Both the position numbers and the translations under genes were made by a program. A DNA stretch of 27,845 bases from a virus: the IMG/VR virus record IMGVR_UViG_3300017708_003021, positions 1 through 27,845 of that record, one strand, 5' to 3'. Below, in pieces: positions 13,501 through 21,100 of the stretch. Position 1 is the stretch's first letter. Each line of letters begins with the position of its first letter. The notes below the pieces were generated by a model. The model had not been told where the DNA came from. It did not search any database and saw nothing but the letters and a program-made list of their open reading frames with translations.

Positions 13501-13567
13501 CCCAACAATTCAAAGAAGGAGTGAAGGACTTAGAGATATGGGTGCACTTCCAGAAATACTAAACTAA
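1595..13567 (+). CDS. 7: Giant baseplate wedge protein, gp7 homologue with modular expansion
   Basis: Gp7 is the largest wedge protein of the T4 baseplate and starts assembly of the wedge with gp10. This protein lies between gp6 and gp8, as gene 7 does. Residues about 15-60 and 150-320 resemble the C-terminal part of T4 gp7: ESRSFYESKG at 196-205, then F-ILF-VLYGE around 210-220 and IVGQT at 257-261, corresponding to ESRSYDFYSTKG, FLFKVLYNEE and LVGQT in T4. The total length is 3990 residues against about 1030 in T4. The remaining 3600 residues are Ser/Thr/Asn/Gly/Ile-rich and built from recurring beta-type modules, with no membrane segment and almost no cysteine. A YHYH-type domain lies near residues 1215-1350. 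The C-terminus (PTIQRRSEGLRDMGALPE) resembles, from memory, the C-terminus of related marine phage proteins. ATG at 1595 follows the gp6 stop by one base with no clear Shine-Dalgarno sequence, suggesting coupling. Gp7 identity is firm for the N-terminal part; the role of the expansion (receptor contact or baseplate scaffolding) is inferred. Confidence 0.85.
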   Translation: MIQTGIESRIKIQDIVSNQLPEFVLDESPKTIDFLKQYYISQEYQGGPVDIVENLDQYLKVDNLTPEVVIGSTTLSADIDVSNDIISVSSTKGFPNQYGLLKIDDEVITYTGLTTNSFTGCIRGFSGITSYHQDLNEEELVFSTTTAASHTSESNIQNLSSLFLNEFYKKLKTTYTPGFENRVFDSKIDVGNFIKESRSFYESKGTDDSFRILFNVLYGETPKIINLEDYLIKPSDAEFIRREICVAEVISGDPTKIVGQTLVKTTDSETNASISSVEAFTRNQKQYFKIGLFVGYAENSNVKGNFKITPSSKVLENVNAGSSIISVDSTIGFGQTGTIYSGNNVITYTDKSINQFLGCSGISQNISATDNIFSDDTYFSYENGNIENKVVLRLTGVLSNFAQRSKSISVDENQIITVKNIGTLIKNPQQNKTYKQIFTNSWIYNTSSSIEIDSFTGGGVILKSSVDRSQLKKGDLVEFIDVSTNIVAYPTSNSDLPYISSDIPLDSKSITIANLSSFSPNPSSNYKLRRKINKSNSNFVNFKYGNNTIISDVQNVYLDGDKFAYVASNSLPSWGNGFTNSYAYQITKKLNVATISSTSGSLEDIDVSTGLYTSILFDSDVPFISGEKIEYKASGTPLKGLLEGSYYVKVSSINPRKIKLFTSPSFLDSDSNSIQFESLTSTLETHSFTLYSQKSETINPQKVLKKFTLDPNIKNGIREITNPGKTGMLINGVEISNYKTFDKIYFGPLKKIEVLNGGSDFDVIDPPFIEVSAGLGTTALVQPVVTGTIKNVFIDNQQFDIKEVLSINVTGGNGSGGSFEPVLNVRRREVLFDARRTTDGGGISTTSPQITFLTDHNFVNGEEITYRNSGNSSITIGLGVSTLIDNSNYFAEVDNNTTIKLFNTFTDFQSGINTISFESSSLTGIQKFATLNQKNTISEIKVLDGGKFTNRKLLVKPSGISTSNDLINFIDHGFSDGEIIEYSSTGSSISGLTTTNQYYILKNDDNSFRLSDAGIGGTITTNYEQNKYINFTSVGTEFHQFKYPDIQVSVEFTSVGLGTTTQSQSIVATPIIKGNIEQIYLYEEGTKYGSNILNLEKKPSFTFKTGKDANLEPIIANGSINEVNLQFGGSEYFSVPDLVVFDPTGSGTGAKLRAVIVNEKINDVKVLNAGIGYSTSSFIEIIPAGKGAILDASIRDLTINQVEKLSIQQNEILVDEDDELAYSVTGYFDTLRTSFNDDGTSVSKIIGWAYDGNPIYGSYSSIDPENINSGIKTMTTGYTKSISNVLDRPSSIEFPLGSFVEDYKYDSQNGDLDRNNGRFAKTPDFPNGVYAYYATIDINGNPEFPYFIGNTFRSNTIKENKTLDQKFDFNNSSLSRNTLAYKISESNADNDFIIESNEIKRQKISIESVEQGSVSSIEVVNSGENYKINDTLIFDDTNTNGGGISANVSSIKGKTINNINSSSEVYNNALFTWRNDGKVTVTISPFHNLSDNDYVTISGFSTSQLTKLNDYFKIDVPTISNSGLTTEIVASITPGITTEIYVTQIPPGVSVGSSIGIGTETLEVLNVYQNKNIFRVKRGDAGIAHTVGTEVSFKSKTFTVDKKLDYFDSKSNDRVYFNPRESVGVGTTSGVGYSTSFVFGNETITGSIPTQRISLEDHPFQTNQELTFSKNGNNGVISISTSPTGTPFDLSSTTIFAVNKSPSTIGIKTTRTSDEVYFISNGDDSDEYYFESNYEQKTAKVERITSTVSISTAHGLIAGDKISLIVEPNLSVGIGTSTAVKVSRNSLTGNLQINPIGFSSLAVSTSTNKISITSHKLNTGDKVYYDADETISGLQTGSYYVYKINSDSIKLSETLINSTSNPPVVVSFASTGGLSQNISKINPRIESVKNNNLVFDLSDSSLSGYLFKVFYDQDFDNEFVSTGSTSIFSLESSGTIGSANATFTINNSSKLPRKLYYSLEKSGFISSSDTNVSNYSEILFVDSSYNQTYVTSNVGLTSFQISLQKSPEKLSYASTECDKLEYTTTSLSASGPVNKIHLLSGGSGYKKLPTLLDVTSTSGENLFVSLNSNDIGSIKDTKIINEGFEYSSDKTLQPEAFISPKIELKDSNTIGIATIIAGGSGYVSAPQIVVVNNDTREELDNGLISPILTANSITELKIVVSPKGISDQSAELFATNNTNGISIKQVQSSNTGIFTCVLTTPLAGFSTDVFAVNDDVFVEGIEKFGTNGNGFNSSDYGYKFFTVTKYENKFTSGISNDQVTISIAGLGTNTGIAKTIQDSFGTVISKKNYPTFSISLLPSIFDIGEKLLIDGKEIDLQVTANNELESLKVFGSYDLSIGEKIEGKNSGNIATIESIEKYEGFYEIKFSNRKDEGWDKETGKLSEDYQVLADNNYYQNLSYSISSNQQWNDIRTPVNSLIHSIGIKNFSDTVVMSDEDEKIGIKTTSNSTIVIKDFISENRVDTINIFDFTKDVDIVGNKSKFLKLKNKNLTNYNESTSNIVLKIDDIKDQFSNSEDEPFTFKDLLKIDNSQSYNNYLFKVSDVSGKNQIQLTSLIFVKNIISGNIGILEKQSLVNVGSGVMTNDEEQYGDFSIENDNFGDTYIRFTPKDSFDTEYDIKYIDKKFDAQVVGVGTTSIGFIDLISRSQEILTGTSNTVIGFSTDKFESLHVNAQIYKESSKETNFVEVYLTHNGTDVSTAEFYFDTEEFSRSSNLLGFFDANINSGTVNLTYENQSSEDVVVKTRIVGFGTTAVGVGTFRYILPNQPEGSERSAIYEAGFSTTTSGVSTSFLSLDKNSFDSSKSLVEVGIGTTKSVQQIMMVQDGTDIYVQQLPLLSASGIGTFDTAMGIGTFGGEYQGNNVLLKFYPDSNFTGDLEIKSFSECLYTEVDIINQAPDLSYGTSIETVNTDRYLAINGDRINRNNFILRSNKTPIFAKKFNPEDTTILNASTGKFSIDNHFFSDGEELVYTPRSTFVGVTSSPMTYKNGSIIETLPTQVFAVVNNNDNFSISTVKSGTAVTFTDLGSGNSHEFSMAKRNEKALITIGNIAQYPIAFTKVSQTLSGNSGSISPTDTTFALSGISTISPGNILKIGDEYMKIINVGFGTTASGPITGTGSSTIVEVERGHVGSTAESHTDTTPTRIYRGSYNIVGDSIFFTDPPRGNPNVSRTENNLKFETSDFTGRVFLRKNYDTNEIFDDISDEFTGIGRTFTLTVGGANTAGIGTTGGNGVVFINGIFQTPTTENNPLNNFSIIEQITPTGISSVSFSGIRTDSADPASILVSQSDINQNQIPRGGIIISLGSTGGQGYAPLAGAAVTAVVSGGVIQNTIGTGSTDNVGSGYNSIVSIGVSIVDPSGNGSGAVITASPVGTGGTLTFNVTNGGSNYSNQTQIFVSEPSYENLEVTGVSRIGLGPTTDTGIGLLLNVNVGASSTTGIGSTYHSVNNFTIARDGYSFRKGDVFKPVGLVTAAGLTSPLSEFELTVLEVFTDNFASWQFGELDYIDSIKNFQNGTRIRFPLLYNGSLLSFEKPEDSSLDLQNALLIFINGTIQEPGESYTFDGGTSFAFSVAPKSEDKIDIFFYRGTRGVDDLQVNNVIPSLEKGDNVRVYKNDTIAQTETQDQRTIFDISSSDKFETNLYVDQGVDEVNSKPMSWTKQKTDRVINGEFISKKRQSIIAQIYPTAKIIKDLNSSDNIIYVDDVSNFDYNLGTEPYNFSSIVIDESINTIGIVTATIGAGGTVSSLTIENGGSGYVESTINIKFQNPLQIDDPQNVGVGTTATATATINNGVITATTITNPGFGYTIAPNVILPLPNSNLENLSKIENIRGFSGNVTEIEAVTPSSGHSKALKFTLDVSPNVFNSGSNTLDVGSPLLIKNTTIGSGVTSVDDSNAAVVGIGTTFVDNIYYVRQISTDGSVGIITCNIDSGTDVTGLTANGNTGKFSWGAFLNIDRSSSPISIGVSGKTVDVGLSTFPTIQRRSEGLRDMGALPEILN
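1637..2555 (+). other. Region of giant gp7 matching T4 gp7 C-terminal part
   Basis: Residues about 15-320 of the giant protein carry the only stretch I can align by eye with T4 gp7. It starts with LPEFVLDESPK and FLKQYY, resembling the T4 YLLQDSNFEAF and YIQYL segment. An inserted beta module at residues about 68-135 (GFPNQYG-KIDDEVITYTG-GCIRGFSG) then interrupts the match. It resumes with ESRSFYESKG, FRILFNVLYGE, and IVGQT followed by a strand ending in IGLFVGY. This shows that the conserved wedge part sits at the N-terminal end here rather than at the C-terminal end. Confidence 0.7.
3418..10690 (+). repeat. Dispersed H-x-F-x-x-G-E-x-I-x-Y modules in giant gp7
   Basis: At least seven degenerate copies of one protein module occur. 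Their landmarks are VPFISGEKIEYKA (near 3450), DHNFVNGEEITYR (4156), DHGFSDGEIIEYS (4505), FHNLSDNDYVTIS (6050), DHPFQTNQELTFS (6562), SHKLNTGDKVYYD (7036) and NHFFSDGEELVYT (10456); AHGLIAGDKISL (6852) is a shorter copy. Fuller copies continue with a Y-Y-V strand and an IKL or FRLS strand, giving units of about 80 residues. They are diverged at DNA level, so they are old duplications rather than recent ones. No named family is assigned. Confidence 0.7.
3844..13030 (+). repeat. Dispersed GGSGY beta modules in giant gp7
   Basis: A second module type has a strand ending in NGG-SGY or a variant, then a P-x-I-x-V strand, a G-x-G-A or G-x-G-T turn and a strand leading to the next unit. Copies lie near 3850 (VLNGGSDF), 4960 (FGGSEY), 5090 (NAGIGY), 5850 (VNSGENY), 7710 (LSGGSGYKKLP), 7940 (AGGSGYVSAP), 11500 (TGGQGYAPL), 11600 (GSGYNS), 11730 (NGGSNY), 12825 (ENGGSGY) and 12970 (NPGFGYTIAP). 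The same module occurs in gp8 and gp14 in this window. Sixteen bases (tggtggatctggatat) recur exactly at 7714 and 7944. Confidence 0.75.
5237..5650 (+). other. YHYH-type domain within giant gp7, key motif degenerate
   Basis: Residues about 1215-1350 read like a YHYH domain. GWAYDGNPIYGSY (from 1247) matches the G-A-DG-PIYG signature. It is followed by TGYT, FPLGSFVEDYKY, GDLDRNNGRF, NGVYAYYAT and FPYFIGN. In the family named for the motif, the fourth block carries Y-H-Y-H; here it reads Y-A-Y-Y at 1330-1333, so both histidines are gone while the LD-NGR and PY-IG blocks remain. The fold is probably retained but any metal site is probably lost. The domain's function in virions is unknown to me. 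Confidence 0.75.
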
Positions 13568-13571
13568 ACAA

Positions 13572-13579
13572 TATAAATA
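13572..13579 (+). promoter_or_regulatory. T4-type late promoter before gp8
   Basis: TATAAATA, the exact T4 late consensus, lies 17 bases before the gp8 ATG in the 29-base gap after gp7. T4-type late promoters consist of this -10 element and need no -35 box, since the gp55-like sigma factor and sliding clamp direct the polymerase. Its place in one of the only two sizeable gaps of the window supports real use. Confidence 0.75.
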
Positions 13580-13596
13580 TCTAAAAACTGTGTAAT

Positions 13597-15174
13597 ATGG
13601 CTGCTATAGTAACAGATCAATTTAGAATTGCTAATGCCAATAACTTTGTAGATTCTATATTGGACAATAATAATTCATATTATGTTTTTCTAGGATTATC
13701 AAATCCAGGAACAACCTCCACTCTTGTTGGATTTGGTAGGAGCACTACTTGGGGAAATGGTTCTAATTCAAGTCCCCCAAATCCTGTTGATAATCAACAA
13801 TATTTGAGTCATTATAGAAATACATCACTGTTTGGCAAAAAACTAAACAGTTCTAATGTTAGAAGAATTGTAAGGAAAGTTTCTTGGACTTCAAACACTA
13901 AGTATGACATATATCGTCATGATTATAGTGTTTATAATTTATCCCCCAATTCTCAAAGTGCAAGACTCTATGATACCAATTATTATGTTGTAAATAGTGA
14001 ATTTAAAGTTTATATATGCCTTTATAATGGATCTCATGGCGACATTAGTGGATCTTCAGAATTACTTGGAAAAACATCTCAAGACGAACCAACATTCACG
14101 GACCTAGAACCATCTGCTGCTGGAACAAGTGGAGACGAATATATTTGGAAATATTTGTTTACTATATCTCCCAGTGATATTATTAAGTTTGATTCAACAG
14201 AATATATTGTTCTTCCAAATGACTGGGGAACATCTACTGATTTTCAAATTCAAAGTATAAGAGATGCTGGAGATTCTAATATAAACAATAATCAGATAAA
14301 AATTGTATATATTGAAAATGGTGGCAGTGGAGTATACACCGCAGGAACTTATGATATTAAAGGAGATGGAACAGGAGCAAAGGTAAATATAGAGGTTGAT
14401 ACATCTGGTTCTATTACAAAAACAACTGTTGTTGCTGGTGGTAGTGGATATACTTTTGGTATTGTTGATTTTGGACATGCAGAAACTGACACTATTTCGG
14501 ATCCAGCAAAATTAATTCCAATCATTCCTCCATCTAGAGGACATGGTTATGACATATATAATGAATTGGGTGCTGATAAAGTTTTAGTTTATTCTAGGTT
14601 TGATGATTCTACTAAAGATTTTCCAACAGACACCAAATTTGCTCAAGTTGGAATTATTAAAAATCCAGAAAAATATAGTTCAGTAGGAACAATTTTTACT
14701 GGAAATGAGTATTCTTCATTAGGATCTATTAAATTAGATAACACATTTAGCGGATCTCCTATTGTTGGTGCTGCAATAACTCAATCTACTGATGATGGAA
14801 CTGCCAGAGGTTATATTGCATCATATGATACAGAAACGAGAGTTTTAAAGTATTATCAAGATAGATCCTTGAATTTTGGAAACACTCTTGATCAAACTGA
14901 TAGAAATGATGTTACTGCAAAAGCAAATGTTGTAAGTTTTGCTTCAACAACAAATACAATTACTCCAATATCAGGATCAGTTGATATAAATTTCAGTGGA
15001 ATTACAACAACTATTGGATCTAGACAAGTTAGTTTGGGAGTAACTTTCTCAGGAGGGGTTGCCAATCCTGAGATAAATAAAAACACGGGAGATATTATTT
15101 ACATTGATAATCGTTCTCTCGTAACGAGAGACTCTAGGCAAAAAGAAGACATCAAAATTATTCTGGAATTCTAA
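13597..15174 (+). CDS. 8: Baseplate wedge protein gp8
   Basis: Gp8 is a dimeric wedge protein that binds gp7 and gp10 in the T4 baseplate. The N-terminus (AIVTDQFRIANANNFVDSI) matches the T4 AIVTSKFR-NF-NSI stretch. Residues 179-212 (GDEYIWKYLFTISPSD, then STEYIVLP) match T4 GYVWEYLFEIPPD and NEYIVVP. The C-terminus (GDIIYIDNRS, EDIKIILEF) matches GEMIYMENR and EEINILFTF. At 525 residues it is about 190 longer than T4 gp8. Part of the excess is a GGSGY-type insertion at residues about 236-293, and SPIVGAAITQSTDDGTARGYI near residues 387-407 is another repeat-type unit. The gene starts a new late transcription unit and is followed after 6 bases by the DUF4815 protein. No clear Shine-Dalgarno sequence precedes the ATG. 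Identity is confident. Confidence 0.93.
   Translation: MAAIVTDQFRIANANNFVDSILDNNNSYYVFLGLSNPGTTSTLVGFGRSTTWGNGSNSSPPNPVDNQQYLSHYRNTSLFGKKLNSSNVRRIVRKVSWTSNTKYDIYRHDYSVYNLSPNSQSARLYDTNYYVVNSEFKVYICLYNGSHGDISGSSELLGKTSQDEPTFTDLEPSAAGTSGDEYIWKYLFTISPSDIIKFDSTEYIVLPNDWGTSTDFQIQSIRDAGDSNINNNQIKIVYIENGGSGVYTAGTYDIKGDGTGAKVNIEVDTSGSITKTTVVAGGSGYTFGIVDFGHAETDTISDPAKLIPIIPPSRGHGYDIYNELGADKVLVYSRFDDSTKDFPTDTKFAQVGIIKNPEKYSSVGTIFTGNEYSSLGSIKLDNTFSGSPIVGAAITQSTDDGTARGYIASYDTETRVLKYYQDRSLNFGNTLDQTDRNDVTAKANVVSFASTTNTITPISGSVDINFSGITTTIGSRQVSLGVTFSGGVANPEINKNTGDIIYIDNRSLVTRDSRQKEDIKIILEF
15115..15131. repeat. Short perfect palindrome near the 3' end of gp8
   Basis: TCTCTCG, a TAA loop and CGAGAGA form a perfect 7-bp stem, or an 8-bp palindrome around a central A. 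It lies in codons for NRSLVTRDS, 44 bases before the gp8 stop. No T run follows, so it is not a standard intrinsic terminator. It may be chance or an mRNA structure between two cotranscribed genes. Confidence 0.6.
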
Positions 15175-15180
15175 AGAAAA

Positions 15181-18100
15181 ATGTCGCAAAAAACAAATTT
15201 AAATGTCAATCCATACTATGATGATTTTGACTCTACAAATAACTTTTTAAAAGTTTTATTCAAACCAGGATATCCTGTTCAGTCTAGAGAACTGACGACT
15301 TTACAGTCGATTCTTCAAAATCAAGTAGAAAATTTTGGAACCCATATATTCAAAGAGGGATCAGTTGTCATCCCAGGAAATATTTCATATGATGGACAAT
15401 TTTATGCAGTAAAAGTAAATACGACACAATTTGGAATCGATGTATCATTGTACATTGACAAATTTGTTGGAGAAACAATATCGGGGCAAGTTTCTGGAGT
15501 TACTGCTAGAGTTCAAAAAGTAATTTTACCGACAGAAAGTGATGATGTAGAATATATAACTTTATATGTAAAATATCTAGGGTCTGATAATAATTCTGAA
15601 TTCACACAATTCCAAGATGGGGAATTGTTGTCTTCTAATAAAAATGTAGTTTATGGCAATACAACAATAAATTCCGGAACTCCGTTTGCTTCATCTATTA
15701 GTTCCGATGCATCTGCAATAGGATCATCCGCATCTATTGGTGATGGTGTTTATTTTATAAGGGGTTATTTTGTAAATGTTTTATCCCAAACAATTCTTCT
15801 AGACTTTTATACAAATACACCATCATATAGAGTTGGACTACAAATTAATGAATCTTTAATTAATGCAAAGGAAGATGAATCTTTATTTGATAATGCAAAA
15901 GGATTTTCAAATTATGCCTCACCTGGTGCAGATAGATTAAAAATTACATTAACTCTCACAAAAAGATCATTAACAGATACTAACGATACTAATTTTGTAG
16001 AGTTATTGAGATTAAAGAATGGAAAAATTAAAAAAATAACAACAAAAACACAATATAATTTAATTAGAGACTATCTTGCTGATAGAACTTTTGATGAATC
16101 GGGTAATTATACTGTAGATCCATTTGATCTAGACTTAGAAGAGTCAATAAACGATAGATTAGGTAATGATGGAATATATTTTTCTAATGAACAAACTGAC
16201 GATGGAAATACTCCCTCAGATAATTTATCGGCATTAAAAATATCACCAGGAAAAGCATATGTAAAAGGATATGATATTGAAAAAGTATCATCTACTATTA
16301 TTGACGTAGATAAGCCAAGGGATACTGAAGATATTAAAAATGTTACAGTCCCGTTTGAAATGGGAAATATATTGAGAGTTAATAATGTAACTGGATTGGC
16401 ACATTTAAGAAAAACAATTCAATTATACTCTCAATTCGGATGCGTGGGAAGTCAAATTGGAGAAGCTAGAGTATATTCATTTAATTTAACCGATTCTGCA
16501 TATGCTGGTACAACTACTAGTTGGGATTTAAGATTATACGATATTCAAACATACACAAGATTGACCTTAAATGAAACTGTTACATCAACTGACGTAAAAC
16601 AGTCTTTTTTCATTAAAGGAAAAAGTACAGGAGCAAGTGGTTTTGCAACAGCAGATGGAGCATCCAATCAAATTCTCTTGAGGCAGACTTCTGGAACTTT
16701 TGCTAAAGGCGAAATTTTATTGATTAATGGTATAGAGTCTTCAAGATCTGTAACCGAAGTTCGTGCATATAGTACACAAAATATTAAATCTGTAAAACAA
16801 GATGCGGGTGGAGGTTTACCAGAATTTAAGGCAGATTCAATTTTAGAAGCATTCAACTTCCCTGGTTCTGTATCTCAATTGGTAATTAGTCCGGGTAGTG
16901 GAACTCCTGCTATTTCCACAGTAACATCTCCTGGACGTACTTTTGTTGGAATTAATACCGATACTGTAATTAGATATCAACAATCTGGTTTATCTACAGA
17001 AACTTATAATAGAATATCTAGTGTGGCAGCAGATGCACTGTCATTTGAGGTTTCCGCAATATCAAATGTTCTTGGAGTTTTTGAAGGTGGTTTGCCGAGT
17101 TCGGAAGTTCAAGTTAATGGATTTTTAGGCGCACCTATTGTAAGAGGATCTGGAACATTATTTGCACCCTTACCAGAACAAAATGCTTCTGCAATTGATC
17201 TCTCCAATTCACAACTGTTTTTCATTGACCAAATACCAGGAAAAACTATATCGGGCAATACCCTTACCGTAAATACTTCTGATCTTATCGATCCATTAAC
17301 TAATTCATCTTGGGTTAATTTTGATCAAGAAAGATATACCTTGACTAATAGTAGTGGTGTAATCGCAACTTTATCATCAGATGCCTTTAGTCAGACTTCA
17401 AGTACAGTAACTATAAAAGGATTAACAGACACAACCAATAATGTTATCAATGTAACAGCACTTAAGACAGGAATTCAAAGTAAAACAAAAAATTATTCTA
17501 GAAGTACGGTTTTATTAGTAAATACATCTAAATTAAAAGAATCTGGAACTACTGTCGAAACCTCCAAAAATGATGGATTAAATTTTAATGAATATTATGG
17601 ATTAAGAGTTCAAGATGAAGATATTTCATTAAATTATCCTGATGTTTCAAAAGTGCTTGCAGTTTATGAATCATTGAATAGTAATGATCCATCTTTTGAT
17701 ATTATCGAATTTCCTGTTATTGCAAATGTTGGATCTAATGCAATAATTGGAGAAAATATTGTAGGATCTACAAGTAATGCCATTGCTAGAGTTGTAACTA
17801 ATAGCACTACAACTCCTGCTTCCGGAAATGCAAATAAATTGGGAATTGTTTACTTAAACGGAAATAAATTCTCAGTTGGAGAAGTAGTATCTTTTGAAGA
17901 ATCCGAAATTACTACTCAAGTTGATTCTATAACAAATGGAAATTATAATAATATAACACAATCCTTTAAGTTGAATAGGGGACAAAAAAATCAGTATTAT
18001 GATTATTCGAGAATTGTAAGAAACAAAAACACTCAAGAACCATCAAGACGTTTAGTAGTAGTTTTTGATCACTATACTGTTCCTGGAGATGATACTGGAG

Positions 18101-21100
18101 ATGTATTTACGGTAGATAGTTATGATAGTGAAAGATTTTCTAAAGATATTCCGAATATTGGAGGTTCGATTAGAGCAACAGATACATTAGATTTTAGACC
18201 TAGAGTAGCATTTTTTGATCCATCAACAACAACTGATAGATCACCATTTGATTTTGTCTCTAGAACAACACCATTCGATACATCTCCATTGAGACTTCTG
18301 GCTCCTGAAGAAGGTTCTATAATTAGTCAAAGTTTCTATCTTCCTAGAATAGATAAAATTTATCTTGATATTCTTGGGAATTTTGTTGTGGATAAAGGAG
18401 TATCTTCAAAAAATCCAAAACCACCCACCAAAAAAGGTGAATTTTTAGAACTTGGAACTATAGAATATCCAGCATATCTTTATAGTGCATCAGATGCAGA
18501 TATTATCTTAACTGATAATAGAAGATATACGATGAGGGATATTGGTATCATTGAAGATAGGGTAGAAAATTTAGAAAGAATAACGACTCTCTCTTTACTC
18601 GAAGTCAATACTCAAACATTACAAATAAAAGACTCTGAAGGTTCTGATAGATTTAAGAGTGGATTTTTTGTTGATGACTTCTCTGATAGTTCTAGGTTTG
18701 ATACTTTTGAATCAACAACATTAGTTGATGAAGGTTCAAGAACACTTAACTCTGATATTAGTAGTAATTCATTAGAATCATTAATAGCCACTTTAGATAA
18801 TTTTACTCCAGAAAATCTAGATTTGAGTGCAGATAAGTATTCAACTACTCCTCTAGTACTTTTAGATTCTAATATAGAAAAAACTGGAAATTCTTTAACA
18901 CTTGCATATAATCAAATTGATTGGTTACAACAACCATTTGCTACTAAAGTCGAAAATGTAAATCCATTTAATATTGTTGTTTATAATGGAACAGTTACAT
19001 TAGATCCTGCAGTCGATAGTTGGACTAGAACAATTCAGATGGCTGATAGAACAATTAATAGGGGAATTACTAGAACAAATAATGTTAATTTAGTCAATAA
19101 TCTAAATTCTAATATTAGAGATGGTGTCGCAGTTCGTGGGGGAGGTGGAAGAAATGCTAGGAGAAGAGTAGCACAGCAGATAGGAAATTTCAGATTTAGT
19201 GCCAGAAGTACGTCAAGAGATTCTTTTGACACTGTAGATACTAGTATTCGTAATGAAGTAGTTGGCAATAATGACCAGTTCTTTATTAGATCTAGAAATG
19301 TAAAATTTAATGCATCTAATTTAAAACCAAATACAAGATATTATCAATTCTTAGATGGAAGAAGTGAAGTAGATGTAATTCCAAAACTTATAGAAATTGA
19401 AAATGTATCTAATGCATTTACAGTTGGAGAGACTGTTATTGGAACTGTAGGAGGTGTTGAAAGAATTAGATTTAGAGTATGTAGACCAGATCATAAATCG
19501 GGATCTATTTCAAGCCCAGATTCAACATATAATCAGAATCCATATAATAAAACTCAAACTTTAGGTACAGTCTATAGTTCCACATCAAATATTCTCAATG
19601 TTGATGTTGATGCACTTGCTCAGAGGGCAATAGGAATATATTTTGGATATATTCAATCTGGTATGCAATTAGTTGGACAGACTAGTAATGCTATTGCTTC
19701 TGTAAAGAATGTTAGATTAATTTCGGATAATTTTGGAGATCTTATTGGATCATTCTTTATTAGATCTCCACATTCAAATCCACCACCAAGTGTTAGATTA
19801 CGTACTGGAACGAAGACTTATAAATTATCGTCCAGTTCTACAAATGAAAAAGGTTTACCGGGAAGCAATTCAATTTCTTTTGCAGAAACATCATATACTG
19901 CAAATGGAACTATTTTAACATTCCAAGCAACAGTAACAAGAGAAACCACAAGAACAAATATTTCAAATACCGTAAATTTGAATCTGAGAAGATCTATTGA
20001 TGTTCAATATACTGATCCTTTAGCACAAACATTTACTGTTGGTGGCAATATTCAAGTCAAATCTGATATTGATACTGATGATGACGTGAACGGAGTATTT
20101 TTAACATCAGTAGACGTATTTTTTGCTGCAATCGATAGTGGCAATGCACCAGTTAGAGTGGAAATAAGAGAAACTCAATTAGGTACACCAACACTTACAA
20201 CTATTGGAAAACCAGTAATTCTTAGACCAAGAGGTAATGTTAATGGTGTTGAAACACAACTGATTCAAACATCAGACACTGGAGAAATTGCTACAAATAT
20301 TAGATTTCCAGAACCAATATTCCTGGCACCTGGTAGAGAATATGCAGTAGTCTTAATATCAGATCAAAGTGATGAATATGAAGTGTGGACAGCCGTTATG
20401 GGAGATAAGACTGTCAATACACAACAACTTCCTGATGTTGATCAGGTCATTTATACTAAACAGTTTGCTCTTGGATCTCTATTCAAGTCTCAAAATGGAT
20501 CTATCTGGTCAACCGATCAAAATCAAGATTTGAAATTTAAACTTTATAAGGCAGAGTTTACACAAAGTTCAGGAACTGCATTTTTCTATAATCCACCTTT
20601 GGATCAAAGTAATGATTATGTTCCAGAGTTGATCAATAATCCAATTACAATTCTTCCAAAAACAGGAAAGATTGGTATTATTACAACAACAGAAAGTGAT
20701 TTTATTGGAATCGCAACTATTGGTAGAAAACTTGCTGGAGTTAATGGTAATGGAGGATCTGCAATTATTGTTGGACGAGGTAGTTCTGTTACCAATTCTA
20801 GTATTTTGACCGAAGCTGGAGAGAATTATCCAGTAAGTGTTACCGATGAAGCAGTAAGTACGTTCAATTTCTCCGGAAAAGGAGAGGGACTAAAACTTCG
20901 TATAACTACAAATGCCAGTGGTGTCATTACCGGAGTGGCACATTCTGCATTCCATCCCGATTATGGGACCGGATATCAAGTTGGAGATGTAGTTGGAATT
21001 GTAACTTCATCGACATCAACAGCAACTGGTAGAGATGCAAGGGTAACTATTGGTGGGATTTATGGTCTTGATACCTTATACCTTACCAATGTTCAAGGTC

